44,346 nucleotides of DNA from JAVBTR01 sp031556065 (GTDB lineage Bacteria; Bacillota; Clostridia; Christensenellales; Aristaeellaceae), in contig JAVBTR010000041.1 in NCBI GenBank assembly GCA_031556065.1, positions 1 through 44,346 on the forward strand. Reading direction: 5' to 3'. The notes under the pieces are model-generated. The model worked only from the letters and a program-made list of their open reading frames with translations, did not search any database and had not been told where the DNA came from. The translations under genes and the position numbers were made by a program. Below, piece after piece: positions 23,624 through 30,396 of this stretch (position 1 is the stretch's first letter; every line of letters starts with the position of its first letter).

Positions 23624-24937
23624 TTACGGTTTTTCCATCTCGTCGAAAATGGCTTTGGCCGCTTCTTCAAATTCAGCGGGGGTGTAGGTGCCCATGGCGG
23701 CTTCCTGGATCAGGTTCTTATAATCGGTAAAGGCGTTGGAATCCGGCAAAACGCCCAGATAGAACGGCGCGGAATCCTTTCCCTGCTGGAACGAATAAAT
23801 CTTAAGGGCCACCTCGCCATAGTTTTCATCTGGAATATCATAGGGCAGATTTAAGATGCAGTCTTCATAGCCGACGTATTGGCTCATCCATTCCTCCCCA
23901 TAGAACCAATTAAGGAAGCGCACGATGGCGTCATGTTTTTTTTCGTCCGCGTAATCGGTCTTTGATACATGTACGCAGGAATCGATTGAAAAATCGAACC
24001 GCCCGGACGGGGGATTGACGCATTGGGCGATCTGGGGAAAATCCACAATCTCAATTTTCTCAAACAAGCCGGGATGGGTATTGCAGGCTGAAATCATCGA
24101 TGTGGCCAGGGTATAGATGGCGCCTGCCTTGCCGTCGTTAAACAGGGCTGCCTGCTCGCTCCAGCTGAAGTTCAGGTAATCCACCGGGTACATCCCCAGT
24201 TCAACATCCTTTTGAATGTAACCGATGGCCGTTGCCAGGTTGCCTGAACCGGCGGGATTTTTATATTCCAACAGGCCGTTCATTTCTTCAATGCCACCTG
24301 GCAGCTGGCAAATAATTTCCGACAGGTAATAGTGGCCCGGGTTTCCGCCCTTCCAGCCTAGGGCCAAAGGGGTGTAGCCCTTTTCCAGCATCACTTTGCC
24401 GTCTGCCTGCCATTGATCGTAGGTGTAAATGTCGTAGGCGCTTGGAAGCTTGAGGTCGCAGGCTTCAAACACTTCCTTATTAATAAAGAAGCCTGTACGG
24501 CAAGCGTCAAGGGGAATGCCGTAAGCGGTGCCATTGTAGGAGATGGATTTGAGGATGTTTTCATCAAACATTTCCCTTTTCAGCACGTCAACATCCTCAA
24601 GCAGCTGCTCTGTGGGCACAAGCATATCCGCCGCATACAGCCAGGCGGAGTTGGACAAAGAGCCCCAGTAAACCATCACGTCTGGCAGCATATCGGCCGC
24701 TGCCTCGGTTTTGATTTGTGCCTTCAGATCGTCGTTAAAAACGTACTCGCTCTCTACCTTGATATCTGGATTGGCCTGGAGCCATTTATCCAGCAGGGGA
24801 TAAAAGGCCTGGCCCATTTCCGTATCCTCGGCACAAAAACCTACAAAGCGGATGGTCGTCACGGTTTCGGCAAGGGCTGTGCCCATCAGGCACACTAAGA
24901 GAACCAGGGAAACAAGCAGCGCAAACCCCTTTTTCAT
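23624..24937 (-). CDS. ABC transporter sugar-binding protein
   Basis: A 437-residue extracellular solute-binding protein (SBP family 1). Signal peptide MKKGFALLVSLVLLVCLMGT then ALA/ETV appears to be cut by signal peptidase I. There is no lipobox cysteine, which is unusual for a Gram-positive binding protein, so how it stays at the membrane is unclear. Fold hallmarks: TTIRFVGFCAEDTEMGQAF, DVMVYWGSLSNSAWLYAAD, a GTAYGIPLDACRTGFFINKE hinge segment and FNDGKAGAIYTLATSMI. The gene is first in the sugar operon behind a consensus promoter that carries a GntR half-operator. GGAGGAAAAAAG leads to the ATG. Ligand unknown. Confidence 0.92.
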   Translation of the reverse strand: MKKGFALLVSLVLLVCLMGTALAETVTTIRFVGFCAEDTEMGQAFYPLLDKWLQANPDIKVESEYVFNDDLKAQIKTEAAADMLPDVMVYWGSLSNSAWLYAADMLVPTEQLLEDVDVLKREMFDENILKSISYNGTAYGIPLDACRTGFFINKEVFEACDLKLPSAYDIYTYDQWQADGKVMLEKGYTPLALGWKGGNPGHYYLSEIICQLPGGIEEMNGLLEYKNPAGSGNLATAIGYIQKDVELGMYPVDYLNFSWSEQAALFNDGKAGAIYTLATSMISACNTHPGLFEKIEIVDFPQIAQCVNPPSGRFDFSIDSCVHVSKTDYADEKKHDAIVRFLNWFYGEEWMSQYVGYEDCILNLPYDIPDENYGEVALKIYSFQQGKDSAPFYLGVLPDSNAFTDYKNLIQEAAMGTYTPAEFEEAAKAIFDEMEKP

Positions 24938-25026
24938 TCTTTTTTCCTCCTATTTGTTGTGGTCGTGGACAGGGCCTATAGCCAGGCAGCCATAGGTGGT
25001 CGGCAGGGATGGTAGAAACATATGAC

Positions 25027-25081
25027 GTTGGATGTCTTACAACTTGATGTGAGTTTAGCATATTCAATTTGTCTTTGTCAA
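25027..25081 (-). promoter_or_regulatory. Promoter and GntR half-operator of the sugar operon
   Basis: On the minus strand TTGACA (25076-25081), an 18-base spacer, then TAAACT (25052-25057). Just after the -10 lies GTTGTAAGACATC (25031-25043), 13 bases identical to half of the gntR dyad at 25889-25920. Position over the transcription start fits repression by the neighbouring GntR protein, relieved by a sugar ligand. The mirror half is degenerate here. Confidence 0.75.
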
Positions 25082-25122
25082 CGCTCCAAAAGAAGTTTTT
25101 CTTGCTATTGAAAAAAATTGTC

Positions 25123-25150
25123 AAAAAAACCTGCCGTTTCAGCCGGCAGG
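25123..25150 (-). terminator. Rho-independent terminator of gntR
   Basis: On the minus strand CCTGCCG (25144-25150) pairs with CGGCAGG (25130-25136) and is followed by seven Ts (25123-25129). It lies 15 bases after the gntR stop and separates it from the operon promoter. Confidence 0.85.
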
Positions 25151-25164
25151 GGAAAAGATAAGTA

Positions 25165-25869
25165 TCAGGCCATATCTGTTTTTTTGCTTTCGGGCATGTT
25201 TTTGCAATAGTCCAAATGCTCCAGCATTTTTTGGGAGGCGCCTTCTCCGTCATGAGCCGCGATGGCGTTGACAATGGCCTTATGCCCGTCGTGGGATTTT
25301 TGGTATTTCGATTGCTTCAGCGTTGCAGCCTGGACGATACTGTAACGGACCATATCTTGAAGGGTGTCTAAAATCGTATCGAGAATTCTGTTTTTGCTGG
25401 CCTTGGCCAGCTGCTTATGGAAAAGAAAATCCTGGTCGTTGTATTGATCGATATTGCCCTGATCGATGCTGGCCTGCATGTCATAAATGAGCTGCTTAAG
25501 AGCGGCAATATCGTCCTCCTGGGCCTTTTGGGCAGCCAGAGCCACGGTCTTTTGCTCAATGGCCAGGCGCGCGTCGAAAATCTCATTCATGTCCCGCTGC
25601 AAAAGAACCATTTTTTCCAGCATGGGCTTGAAGCATTGCTCCGGCATCATTTCGTTAACATAGGTACCTTTGCCGCGCTTAACGGTGATCAGCCCTACAG
25701 CGGCCAGCTCCTTAATGGCTTCCCGGACGGTGTAGCGGCATACGCTGTAAGCCTCGGCCAGCTCAAACTCATTGGGCAATTTCATGCCTGGTGTGTATTC
25801 GCCGGATATAATTTTTCGCCTGATTTCTTCAAACACATACTTATTCAGATTTTGAGATGGGTTTGTCAT
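25165..25869 (-). CDS. GntR-family (FCD) transcriptional regulator
   Basis: A 234-residue regulator of the FadR subfamily. Residues about 8-75 form the winged helix (YVFEEIRRKIISGEYTPGMK, LPNEFELAEAYSVCRYTVRE, then AIKELAAVGLITVKRGKGTY). Residues about 90-225 are an FCD ligand domain with DARLAIEQKTVALAAQKA and the metal-site pattern DxxFH in DQDFLFHKQLAKASKN. Such proteins usually repress transport and catabolic genes until a metabolite binds. Two sites sharing GTTGTAAGA-type halves, one directly after its own promoter and one after the ABC operon promoter, indicate autoregulation plus control of the sugar locus. The ribosome site is weak (GAAAGCGATG), consistent with low expression. Confidence 0.92.
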   Translation of the reverse strand: MTNPSQNLNKYVFEEIRRKIISGEYTPGMKLPNEFELAEAYSVCRYTVREAIKELAAVGLITVKRGKGTYVNEMMPEQCFKPMLEKMVLLQRDMNEIFDARLAIEQKTVALAAQKAQEDDIAALKQLIYDMQASIDQGNIDQYNDQDFLFHKQLAKASKNRILDTILDTLQDMVRYSIVQAATLKQSKYQKSHDGHKAIVNAIAAHDGEGASQKMLEHLDYCKNMPESKKTDMA

Positions 25870-25888
25870 TATTTTTCATCGCTTTCAG

Positions 25889-25946
25889 TTTCTAGTTGTA
25901 AGACATCTTACAACTAGAAAATAGCATGGATTAGCTTGCCTGTCAA
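25889..25946 (-). promoter_or_regulatory. gntR promoter with perfect 32-bp operator dyad
   Basis: On the minus strand TTGACA (25941-25946), 17-base spacer, TATTTT (25918-25923). The dyad TTTCTAGTTGTAAGA (25889-25903), central CA, then its exact reverse complement (25906-25920) overlaps the -10 edge and start site. The geometry matches the operon promoter, where a 13-base half recurs. Confidence 0.85.
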
Positions 25947-25982
25947 GTAGACGGTTTTAAAAAGGTTAATTCAAATTGACTA

Positions 25983-26013
25983 TTGACTGCCCCCTTGGGG
26001 AAGGGTTTATAGT
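25983..26013 (+). promoter_or_regulatory. MerR-type promoter with 19-bp spacer
   Basis: TTGACT (25983-25988), a 19-base spacer and TATAGT (26008-26013), with a CCCC-TT-GGGG near-dyad (25991-26000) in the spacer. An over-long 19-bp spacer with a central dyad is the hallmark of promoters that MerR proteins untwist to activate. It lies 20 bases before the merR-type gene, so autoregulation is likely. Confidence 0.75.
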
Positions 26014-26033
26014 AAGGTTAAGGAGGTGGCGGC

Positions 26034-26933
26034 ATGTACATTAAGGAGGTATGCCAGGCTTGCGGGCTTACGAAAAAGGCGGTGGCCTATTATGAAAGCC
26101 AGGGGCTGATCGCGCCCGCAATAGAGCCCAACGGTTATAGGAATTACAGCTGCGGGGATATGGCCAGGCTAAAGGAGATAGCCGTTTTGCGGCATTGCGG
26201 GATGGGCATTGCACAGATTCAGAAGGTATTAAATAGCAATGATAAGGCGGCGGAGCTTGCCAGGTACAGGCATCTTAGCGCCATCCAAATAGAGAAAATC
26301 CAATCCATTCAGGAAAGGATGGATCAATTGATTCAGAATTATGATATAAATCGGGCGTTTGACGCCTGCGTTTCAGAGGATGACCGGGCCTATACCATTC
26401 GGGAAAAACTGGTGATGGCTTTTCCGGGCCATTACGGGATTTGGCTGTCCCTTCATTTTGGCAGTTTTTTGAACATACCCATGGAAACGCAAGAGCAGCA
26501 AGCTGCCTATGAAAGCATTGTGACTTATTTGGACGAAGCCCCCAGCGCCATGCCGGAGGAGCTGGCCGGGTATTTGGAGGAAATGTTTCCAGCGGTTTCA
26601 TATGAGGCGGTGGCGAAGCTTCATGTGAACGCTGAAAAAGCCATCAGCACAGCCATAGCGGACCCGGAAGCCTATTTCCGCGAAAATGATATAGAAGAAT
26701 ATCTTGAATACCGTCTGTCGGATGCCTTTGTAAAGTCCCCTGCCGGTCGCATGGTTGAACTGATGCTGGCGTTTCAAAAAAACAGCGGATACCGGGAGGT
26801 GTTCATTGCCAATATGAAAAAGCTAAGCCCAGCCTACGATGCTTATTTAACCGAACTGGAAGCCATGAACGCGAAATTCATAGAGAAATACCCCCAACTC
26901 AAAGGACTGTACCCAGAGGGGCAAAATGGTTAA
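26034..26933 (+). CDS. MerR-family transcriptional regulator
   Basis: A 299-residue regulator. Residues 1-70 are a MerR winged helix (YIKEVCQACGLTKKAVAYYE, SQGLIAPAIEPNGYRNYSC, then MARLKEIAVLRHCGMGIAQI). A coiled dimerisation helix follows (residues about 75-105). Residues about 120-290 are a large C-terminal helical domain beginning YTIREKLVMAFPGHYGIWLS; similar domains occur in Firmicutes regulators of unknown ligand. There is no cysteine cluster typical of metal sensors. Start set by TAAGGAGGT. Its promoter carries the 19-bp spacer expected of its own targets. Other targets are unknown; no exporter gene lies adjacent. Confidence 0.9.
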   Translation: MYIKEVCQACGLTKKAVAYYESQGLIAPAIEPNGYRNYSCGDMARLKEIAVLRHCGMGIAQIQKVLNSNDKAAELARYRHLSAIQIEKIQSIQERMDQLIQNYDINRAFDACVSEDDRAYTIREKLVMAFPGHYGIWLSLHFGSFLNIPMETQEQQAAYESIVTYLDEAPSAMPEELAGYLEEMFPAVSYEAVAKLHVNAEKAISTAIADPEAYFRENDIEEYLEYRLSDAFVKSPAGRMVELMLAFQKNSGYREVFIANMKKLSPAYDAYLTELEAMNAKFIEKYPQLKGLYPEGQNG

Positions 26934-27018
26934 CAAGTAAAAGTGAATAAGAATGCTAAACATACTAAACAAATGTTACATATTTAAAAGAATCCGGCAG
27001 GCATATATGTCATTATAC

Positions 27019-27048
27019 TTGCGGAAGTTATATGCTTTGTGTTATAAT
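27019..27048 (+). promoter_or_regulatory. Candidate promoter for the mobile-remnant pair
   Basis: TTGCGG (27019-27024), an 18-base spacer and a perfect TATAAT (27043-27048), 25 bases before the ATG at 27074. Confidence 0.5.
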
Positions 27049-27073
27049 AATGGTGACGCCAGGAGGTGTTTTC

Positions 27074-27276
27074 ATGAACGATTCCAAGGCTTCAACCAGA
27101 TCAAAGAGTAAATATAACGCAAAATCATACGACAGAATTGAGCTAGTTGTTCCTATGGGCCAAATGGCCATTATACAGGCCGCCGCCGGCAGGGTGGGGG
27201 AATCTTCAAACAATACGCAAGCAAGGCCCTGCTGGCCCATATGGGCTGGGAAGAATGGCCTGTGGAGGAAGCATAA
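27074..27276 (+). pseudogene. Arc/MetJ-like small protein, frameshifted
   Basis: From ATG at 27074, with AGGAGG upstream, the frame reads KYNAKSYDRIELVVPMGQMA then IIQAAAGRVGES, the start of a ribbon-helix-helix (Arc-like) protein common on plasmids and conjugative elements. Near 27203 the frame is lost; one base back it continues FKQYASKALLAHMGWEEWPV then EEA and stops at 27276. Adding one T in the ATCTTC stretch (27202-27207) restores about 67 residues. The stop overlaps the next gene's ATG (TAATG), so they were built as an operon. Intact relatives bind DNA as small regulators. Confidence 0.7.
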
Positions 27277-27965
27277 TGCCTATCTACCGTATGGAGCACA
27301 AAGAGAAATACTTCGTCCTGTCAAACCACGTGGTGAACGATGAGACAATCAGCTTTAAAGCAAAAGGAATTCTTGCTTACTTGCTTTCAAAGCCCGTTGA
27401 CTGGAAGGTCATTCAAGAGGATATAGCAAACCATTCTACCGATGGCAAGGCATCGGTTCGTGCTGGGATAAAGGAGCTTATGGATGCCGGCTATATCTCC
27501 CGCAGACAAACCCGGAGCGGGAATGGACGTATACTCGAATGGGAGTATACTGTGACAGAAGTGCCACATACCGGTTTTCCACAACTGGAAAAGCAACAAG
27601 TGGCAAACGGCACACTACAAAGTACTGATTTAACCAAGTACGGAAGCTACCAATTACGGAATAATGACGATGGCTTGTCGACAAGCGCCAAGCACCTGAC
27701 CGTATCACGGGAATTCTATCATTGGTATGTTGCTAAGTGCTACCCCCATTACAAACAGGCAAAGCATCCAAGGCTCATAAAGCAGCAACGGGAAAACGTA
27801 TTGTCAGCGCTTGATTCGTTTATAGGCGAAACAGGGGTTGATCTTAAAGGCTTGGGCGATATGGCCAATCAATATTTCAGAACAATCAAAGATTGCGACC
27901 ACAATATCAATCACTTCTCAACAGAGGGTATTTTGCAAAACCGCTTCTATGAGGTGGTGTTCTAG
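27276..27965 (+). CDS. Helix-turn-helix replication-initiator-like protein
   Basis: A 229-residue protein. Residues about 1-85 form a winged helix typical of phage or plasmid replisome organisers: YFVLSNHVVNDETISFKAKG, ILAYLLSKPVDWKVIQEDIA, NHSTDGKASVRAGIKELMDA, GYISR. The rest, including SREFYHWYVAKCYPHYK and a C-terminal helical bundle, is less conserved. In mobile elements such proteins start replication or recruit the helicase. No recombinase, relaxase or helicase gene remains nearby, so this is probably a leftover of an integrated element. ATG at 27276 overlaps the preceding stop. A short hairpin (27977-28000) follows. AT-rich base use begins here and continues through 31341. Confidence 0.75.
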   Translation: MPIYRMEHKEKYFVLSNHVVNDETISFKAKGILAYLLSKPVDWKVIQEDIANHSTDGKASVRAGIKELMDAGYISRRQTRSGNGRILEWEYTVTEVPHTGFPQLEKQQVANGTLQSTDLTKYGSYQLRNNDDGLSTSAKHLTVSREFYHWYVAKCYPHYKQAKHPRLIKQQRENVLSALDSFIGETGVDLKGLGDMANQYFRTIKDCDHNINHFSTEGILQNRFYEVVF

Positions 27966-27976
27966 CTGCATGGAAT

Positions 27977-28000
27977 AAGCACCCTGCAAGCCTGGTGCTT
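27977..28000 (+). terminator. Weak terminator-like hairpin
   Basis: AAGCACC (27977-27983) pairs with GGTGCTT (27994-28000) around a 10-base loop, 12 bases after the preceding stop. The T run is poor, so termination is uncertain. Confidence 0.4.
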
Positions 28001-28112
28001 GCACTGTTGATTAATGATGCATACCCAGGGGGAATGCCATAGGAGCACCACACGGATTCATGGCTTTTATATTAACTAAAAATTTAATATCTAGTAATGA
28101 AACGATTGACAC

Positions 28113-28141
28113 TTGAAATAAACATAAATGTATGTTATAAA
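28113..28141 (+). promoter_or_regulatory. Promoter with dyad in the spacer, upstream of DUF6273 cluster
   Basis: TTGAAA (28113-28118), a 17-base spacer and TATAAA (28136-28141). The spacer holds AACATA/TATGTT (28121-28126 and 28131-28136), a perfect dyad placed to act as an operator. TTGACA at 28106-28111 overlaps as an alternative -35. This is the only good promoter before the four-gene cluster. Confidence 0.6.
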
Positions 28142-28283
28142 TAATTATTGATTTGTGGAATTTAAATTATAAAAAGGAGGTACGTAAAGACTGGCAACAG
28201 TTATCGGTCTAGAGTTGGAAAGGTTTTACTTATTCTGCTAGTTAATAACTTTATAATACAAAAGAAAAGAGGGTATTAAGCTT
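28142..28283 (+). other. Structured leader before the DUF6273 cluster
   Basis: About 140 bases separate the promoter from the first start. They include an AAGGAGGTA site with no start codon at proper spacing, then CTG-GCAA-CAG, a small stem with a GNRA loop inside a wider AGAC/GGTCT pairing (about 28188-28211). I recognise no known riboswitch class. The rest is AT-rich. It could hold a decayed leader peptide or an RNA control element. Confidence 0.35.
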
Positions 28284-29102
28284 ATGATGACTGAAAGAAG
28301 AAGGGCCTCCTTGCTTGCTTGGCTGCTTGCGTTCTGTGTGTGTTTAGTGCTTCCCACACAAGTATATGGTGATGTCAGTGTTTCGATTGGTGGCGATATG
28401 GTTGGTTCAGTTATTGCTGAAACTTACTATGGAATGGATATGAGTACTGGATTGTATGTTCAAATGCCATTTACAGGAACGGTTCAGCCCATTGCCAGCG
28501 CTGTTAAGGGCTGGGAAGAAAACGGAAAGAAATATCAATACATTTTGTTCGGTCATTTTATGCAGGAAACGGGGGATGATGATCCTATTCTTTGGCGCAT
28601 ATTGACCGTTGATAAAACAAACAATCGTGTGCTGCTGCTAAGTGAAAACATCCTTTATGCCCATAGTTATGGTCCTTCTGATTGGAAAAAGAGCGACGTT
28701 TATGACTGGCTGAATAAAGAGTTTTTACTTGATGCATTCAATAATATAGAACGTGATGCGTTGGTAAGAAGCAATTCTCGTGGTGCCATATTTATTCTTT
28801 CGAAATCTGATTTGCTCAAAGCAGAATACGGATTTTCTAAGAGCACCGACGCAGACGTCAATCGAATAGCGGGAGCTAGCTCTTATTCGCAGGATAAGGG
28901 CTTGCTAGGTACACCCTATTATACCTCGACTGTTTCCAGCGAAAACGCAATGGCAGCAGTTATGGGAGGCGGTAGGATTCAGGAGGCACGCCGCAATCGT
29001 ACAAACGTCGGAATTCGGCCTGCATTATGGATCGACCTAAATACTGCGCCTTTTTCATTGGCAGGTGATGGCACACTTAATAGCCCGCTCCAGGTATATT
29101 AG
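28284..29102 (+). CDS. Secreted DUF6273-type protein (first of cluster)
   Basis: A 272-residue exported protein with signal peptide RRRASLLAWLLAFCVCLVLP then TQVYG/DV. Residues about 75-265 form a DUF6273-type domain: DDPILWRILTVDKTNNRVLL, LSENILYAHSYGPSDWKKSD, VYDWLNKEFLLDAF, a later IFILSKSDLLKAEYGF and the closing VGIRPALWIDL. The family's biochemical role is unknown; members are often attached to exported or signalling proteins in Clostridia. The segment before the domain has SVSIGGDMVGSV, only loosely like the motif in the following proteins. It leads a co-directional four-gene set with short gaps. Not recognised beyond the domain. Confidence 0.75.
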   Translation: MMTERRRASLLAWLLAFCVCLVLPTQVYGDVSVSIGGDMVGSVIAETYYGMDMSTGLYVQMPFTGTVQPIASAVKGWEENGKKYQYILFGHFMQETGDDDPILWRILTVDKTNNRVLLLSENILYAHSYGPSDWKKSDVYDWLNKEFLLDAFNNIERDALVRSNSRGAIFILSKSDLLKAEYGFSKSTDADVNRIAGASSYSQDKGLLGTPYYTSTVSSENAMAAVMGGGRIQEARRNRTNVGIRPALWIDLNTAPFSLAGDGTLNSPLQVY

Positions 29103-29142
29103 CACCCAATACCTATATCTGGCCAAAAAGGAAGTAAAACAA

Positions 29143-29466
29143 ATGCGTGAACGTATAAGCAGAATAAGGCCAATGTGGTTTGTGTTAGCAATGCTGGTTA
29201 CGGTTATATTTCTCGTTGTATTTTCTGTACGCCTGTTTCAAGCTTCGCCAAGTGGCATAAAGGTCTATGGAAATAACGTTATCAATGCTAGCAATGTTAC
29301 GCAGAGCTTTTCTGGAAACATTGAAGTAAATGAGGCGGCTCAATCCGGCATGGGGGATATGCTTGGTTTCGCTGCCAACCTATTAGCATTAATAGGTGAA
29401 GCGCTGGGACTGAGGACAGCAATAATAGACAAGCGCCATACTAATGACAAGAAAGAAGCTGAATAA
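29143..29466 (+). CDS. Small membrane-anchored protein of the DUF6273 cluster
   Basis: A 107-residue protein from ATG at 29143, preceded by AAAAGGAAG. One membrane helix at about 10-31 (PMWFVLAMLVTVIFLVVFSV). The outside part carries IKVYGNNVINASNVTQSFSG then NIEV, a motif repeated in the next two proteins, and a second hydrophobic stretch near 75-90 (MLGFAANLLALIGEALGL). It lacks the DUF6273 domain. Its stop is 3 bases before the next start, so translation is coupled. It may be an anchor or scaffold for the DUF6273 proteins through the shared motif; that is inference from motif sharing and synteny only. Confidence 0.65.
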   Translation: MRERISRIRPMWFVLAMLVTVIFLVVFSVRLFQASPSGIKVYGNNVINASNVTQSFSGNIEVNEAAQSGMGDMLGFAANLLALIGEALGLRTAIIDKRHTNDKKEAE

Positions 29467-29469
29467 AAA

Positions 29470-30360
29470 ATGCGTTTAGTTAAGCAAGTTATGTTTATCT
29501 TTCTGATGGCTTTATTGCTGATCGGTGTAAGCGGATGCAAGGCAGACACCATTTATATTGGCAATGTTGCAAACGAATCGTCGGATGTTACGCAGGAATT
29601 TACGGGAAATATTCAACTTGAATTATCAAATGTAAACCAAGCGACTATTGGGGAGTTGTATATAGGCAGTGTGCAGATTCTGGTTGATGGTGAATATGTA
29701 GCCTATGATAAAGCTCAGATAGAATCGATTTCCAAAGACTTCGTTTCATCTTTTTCAATTGATAATATGCGGGGCTGGGATGGCAAGCAATATCAATATG
29801 CGTTAATAGGACACTATAATCAAGACTACACTGATCAATCGATTCTTTGGCGCATCCTGGGAATTAAAAATGGAAAGGCGCTGTTGTTGAGTGAATATGT
29901 ATTGGATGTGCAGCCTTTTGACTATTCCAGCAACGAGTGGAAAAAAAGCGATATTTACGATTGGCTTAATTCAGACTTTTTTGAAAAGGCCTTTTCCAAT
30001 GAGGAAATGAACGCCATAATTCAAGGCAGCGAAATTGGCACTGTCTTTTTACTATCACGTTTTGAATTAACAGATACTGCATACGGGTTCAATAAAGATT
30101 ACAAATCTACCGACTCCAATCGCAGGACAAAGGGCACGCCATGGGTATTTGATCGAGGCTCATGGGAAAAAGGATCGTATGTAAACTACTATACACGATC
30201 TCAATCTGGCGATGAAGTGGATACAGTCATTTCCAACGGAAAAATCGAGGCCACAAGAATCAGCCGTGAAGACATAGGCATTCGGCCTGCCATTTGGGTT
30301 GATCTATCTAAAATAACCTTTACCAGTGGCCAGGGAACGGTTATATATCCCTTCCAGTAG
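29470..30360 (+). CDS. DUF6273-type lipoprotein
   Basis: A 296-residue predicted lipoprotein: signal VMFIFLMALLLIGVSG followed by the lipobox cysteine (VSGC). The mature N-terminus has TIYIGNVANESSDVTQEFTG then NIQLEL, matching the motif of the upstream small protein. The C-terminal DUF6273-type domain (about 105-290) has SILWRILGIKNGKALLLSEY, EWKKSDIYDWLNSDFFEKAF, VFLLSRFELTDTAYGF and IGIRPAIWVDL. WKKSD-YDWLN and GIRPA-W-DL are shared with the first protein, showing recent duplication and divergence. It lies 3 bases after the small gene and 36 before the next. It is probably exposed on the outer face of the membrane; function unknown. Confidence 0.75.
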   Translation: MRLVKQVMFIFLMALLLIGVSGCKADTIYIGNVANESSDVTQEFTGNIQLELSNVNQATIGELYIGSVQILVDGEYVAYDKAQIESISKDFVSSFSIDNMRGWDGKQYQYALIGHYNQDYTDQSILWRILGIKNGKALLLSEYVLDVQPFDYSSNEWKKSDIYDWLNSDFFEKAFSNEEMNAIIQGSEIGTVFLLSRFELTDTAYGFNKDYKSTDSNRRTKGTPWVFDRGSWEKGSYVNYYTRSQSGDEVDTVISNGKIEATRISREDIGIRPAIWVDLSKITFTSGQGTVIYPFQ

Positions 30361-30396
30361 GGAAGCGAAAGAAGATCGGAATGGGGAAATGTGCCG

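Noticed and set aside
28180..28240. c-di-GMP-I-type riboswitch in the DUF6273 leader
   Set aside because: A GTAAAG-GNRA stem pattern is suggestive, but the conserved GGCAAACC segment and its pairing partner are missing.
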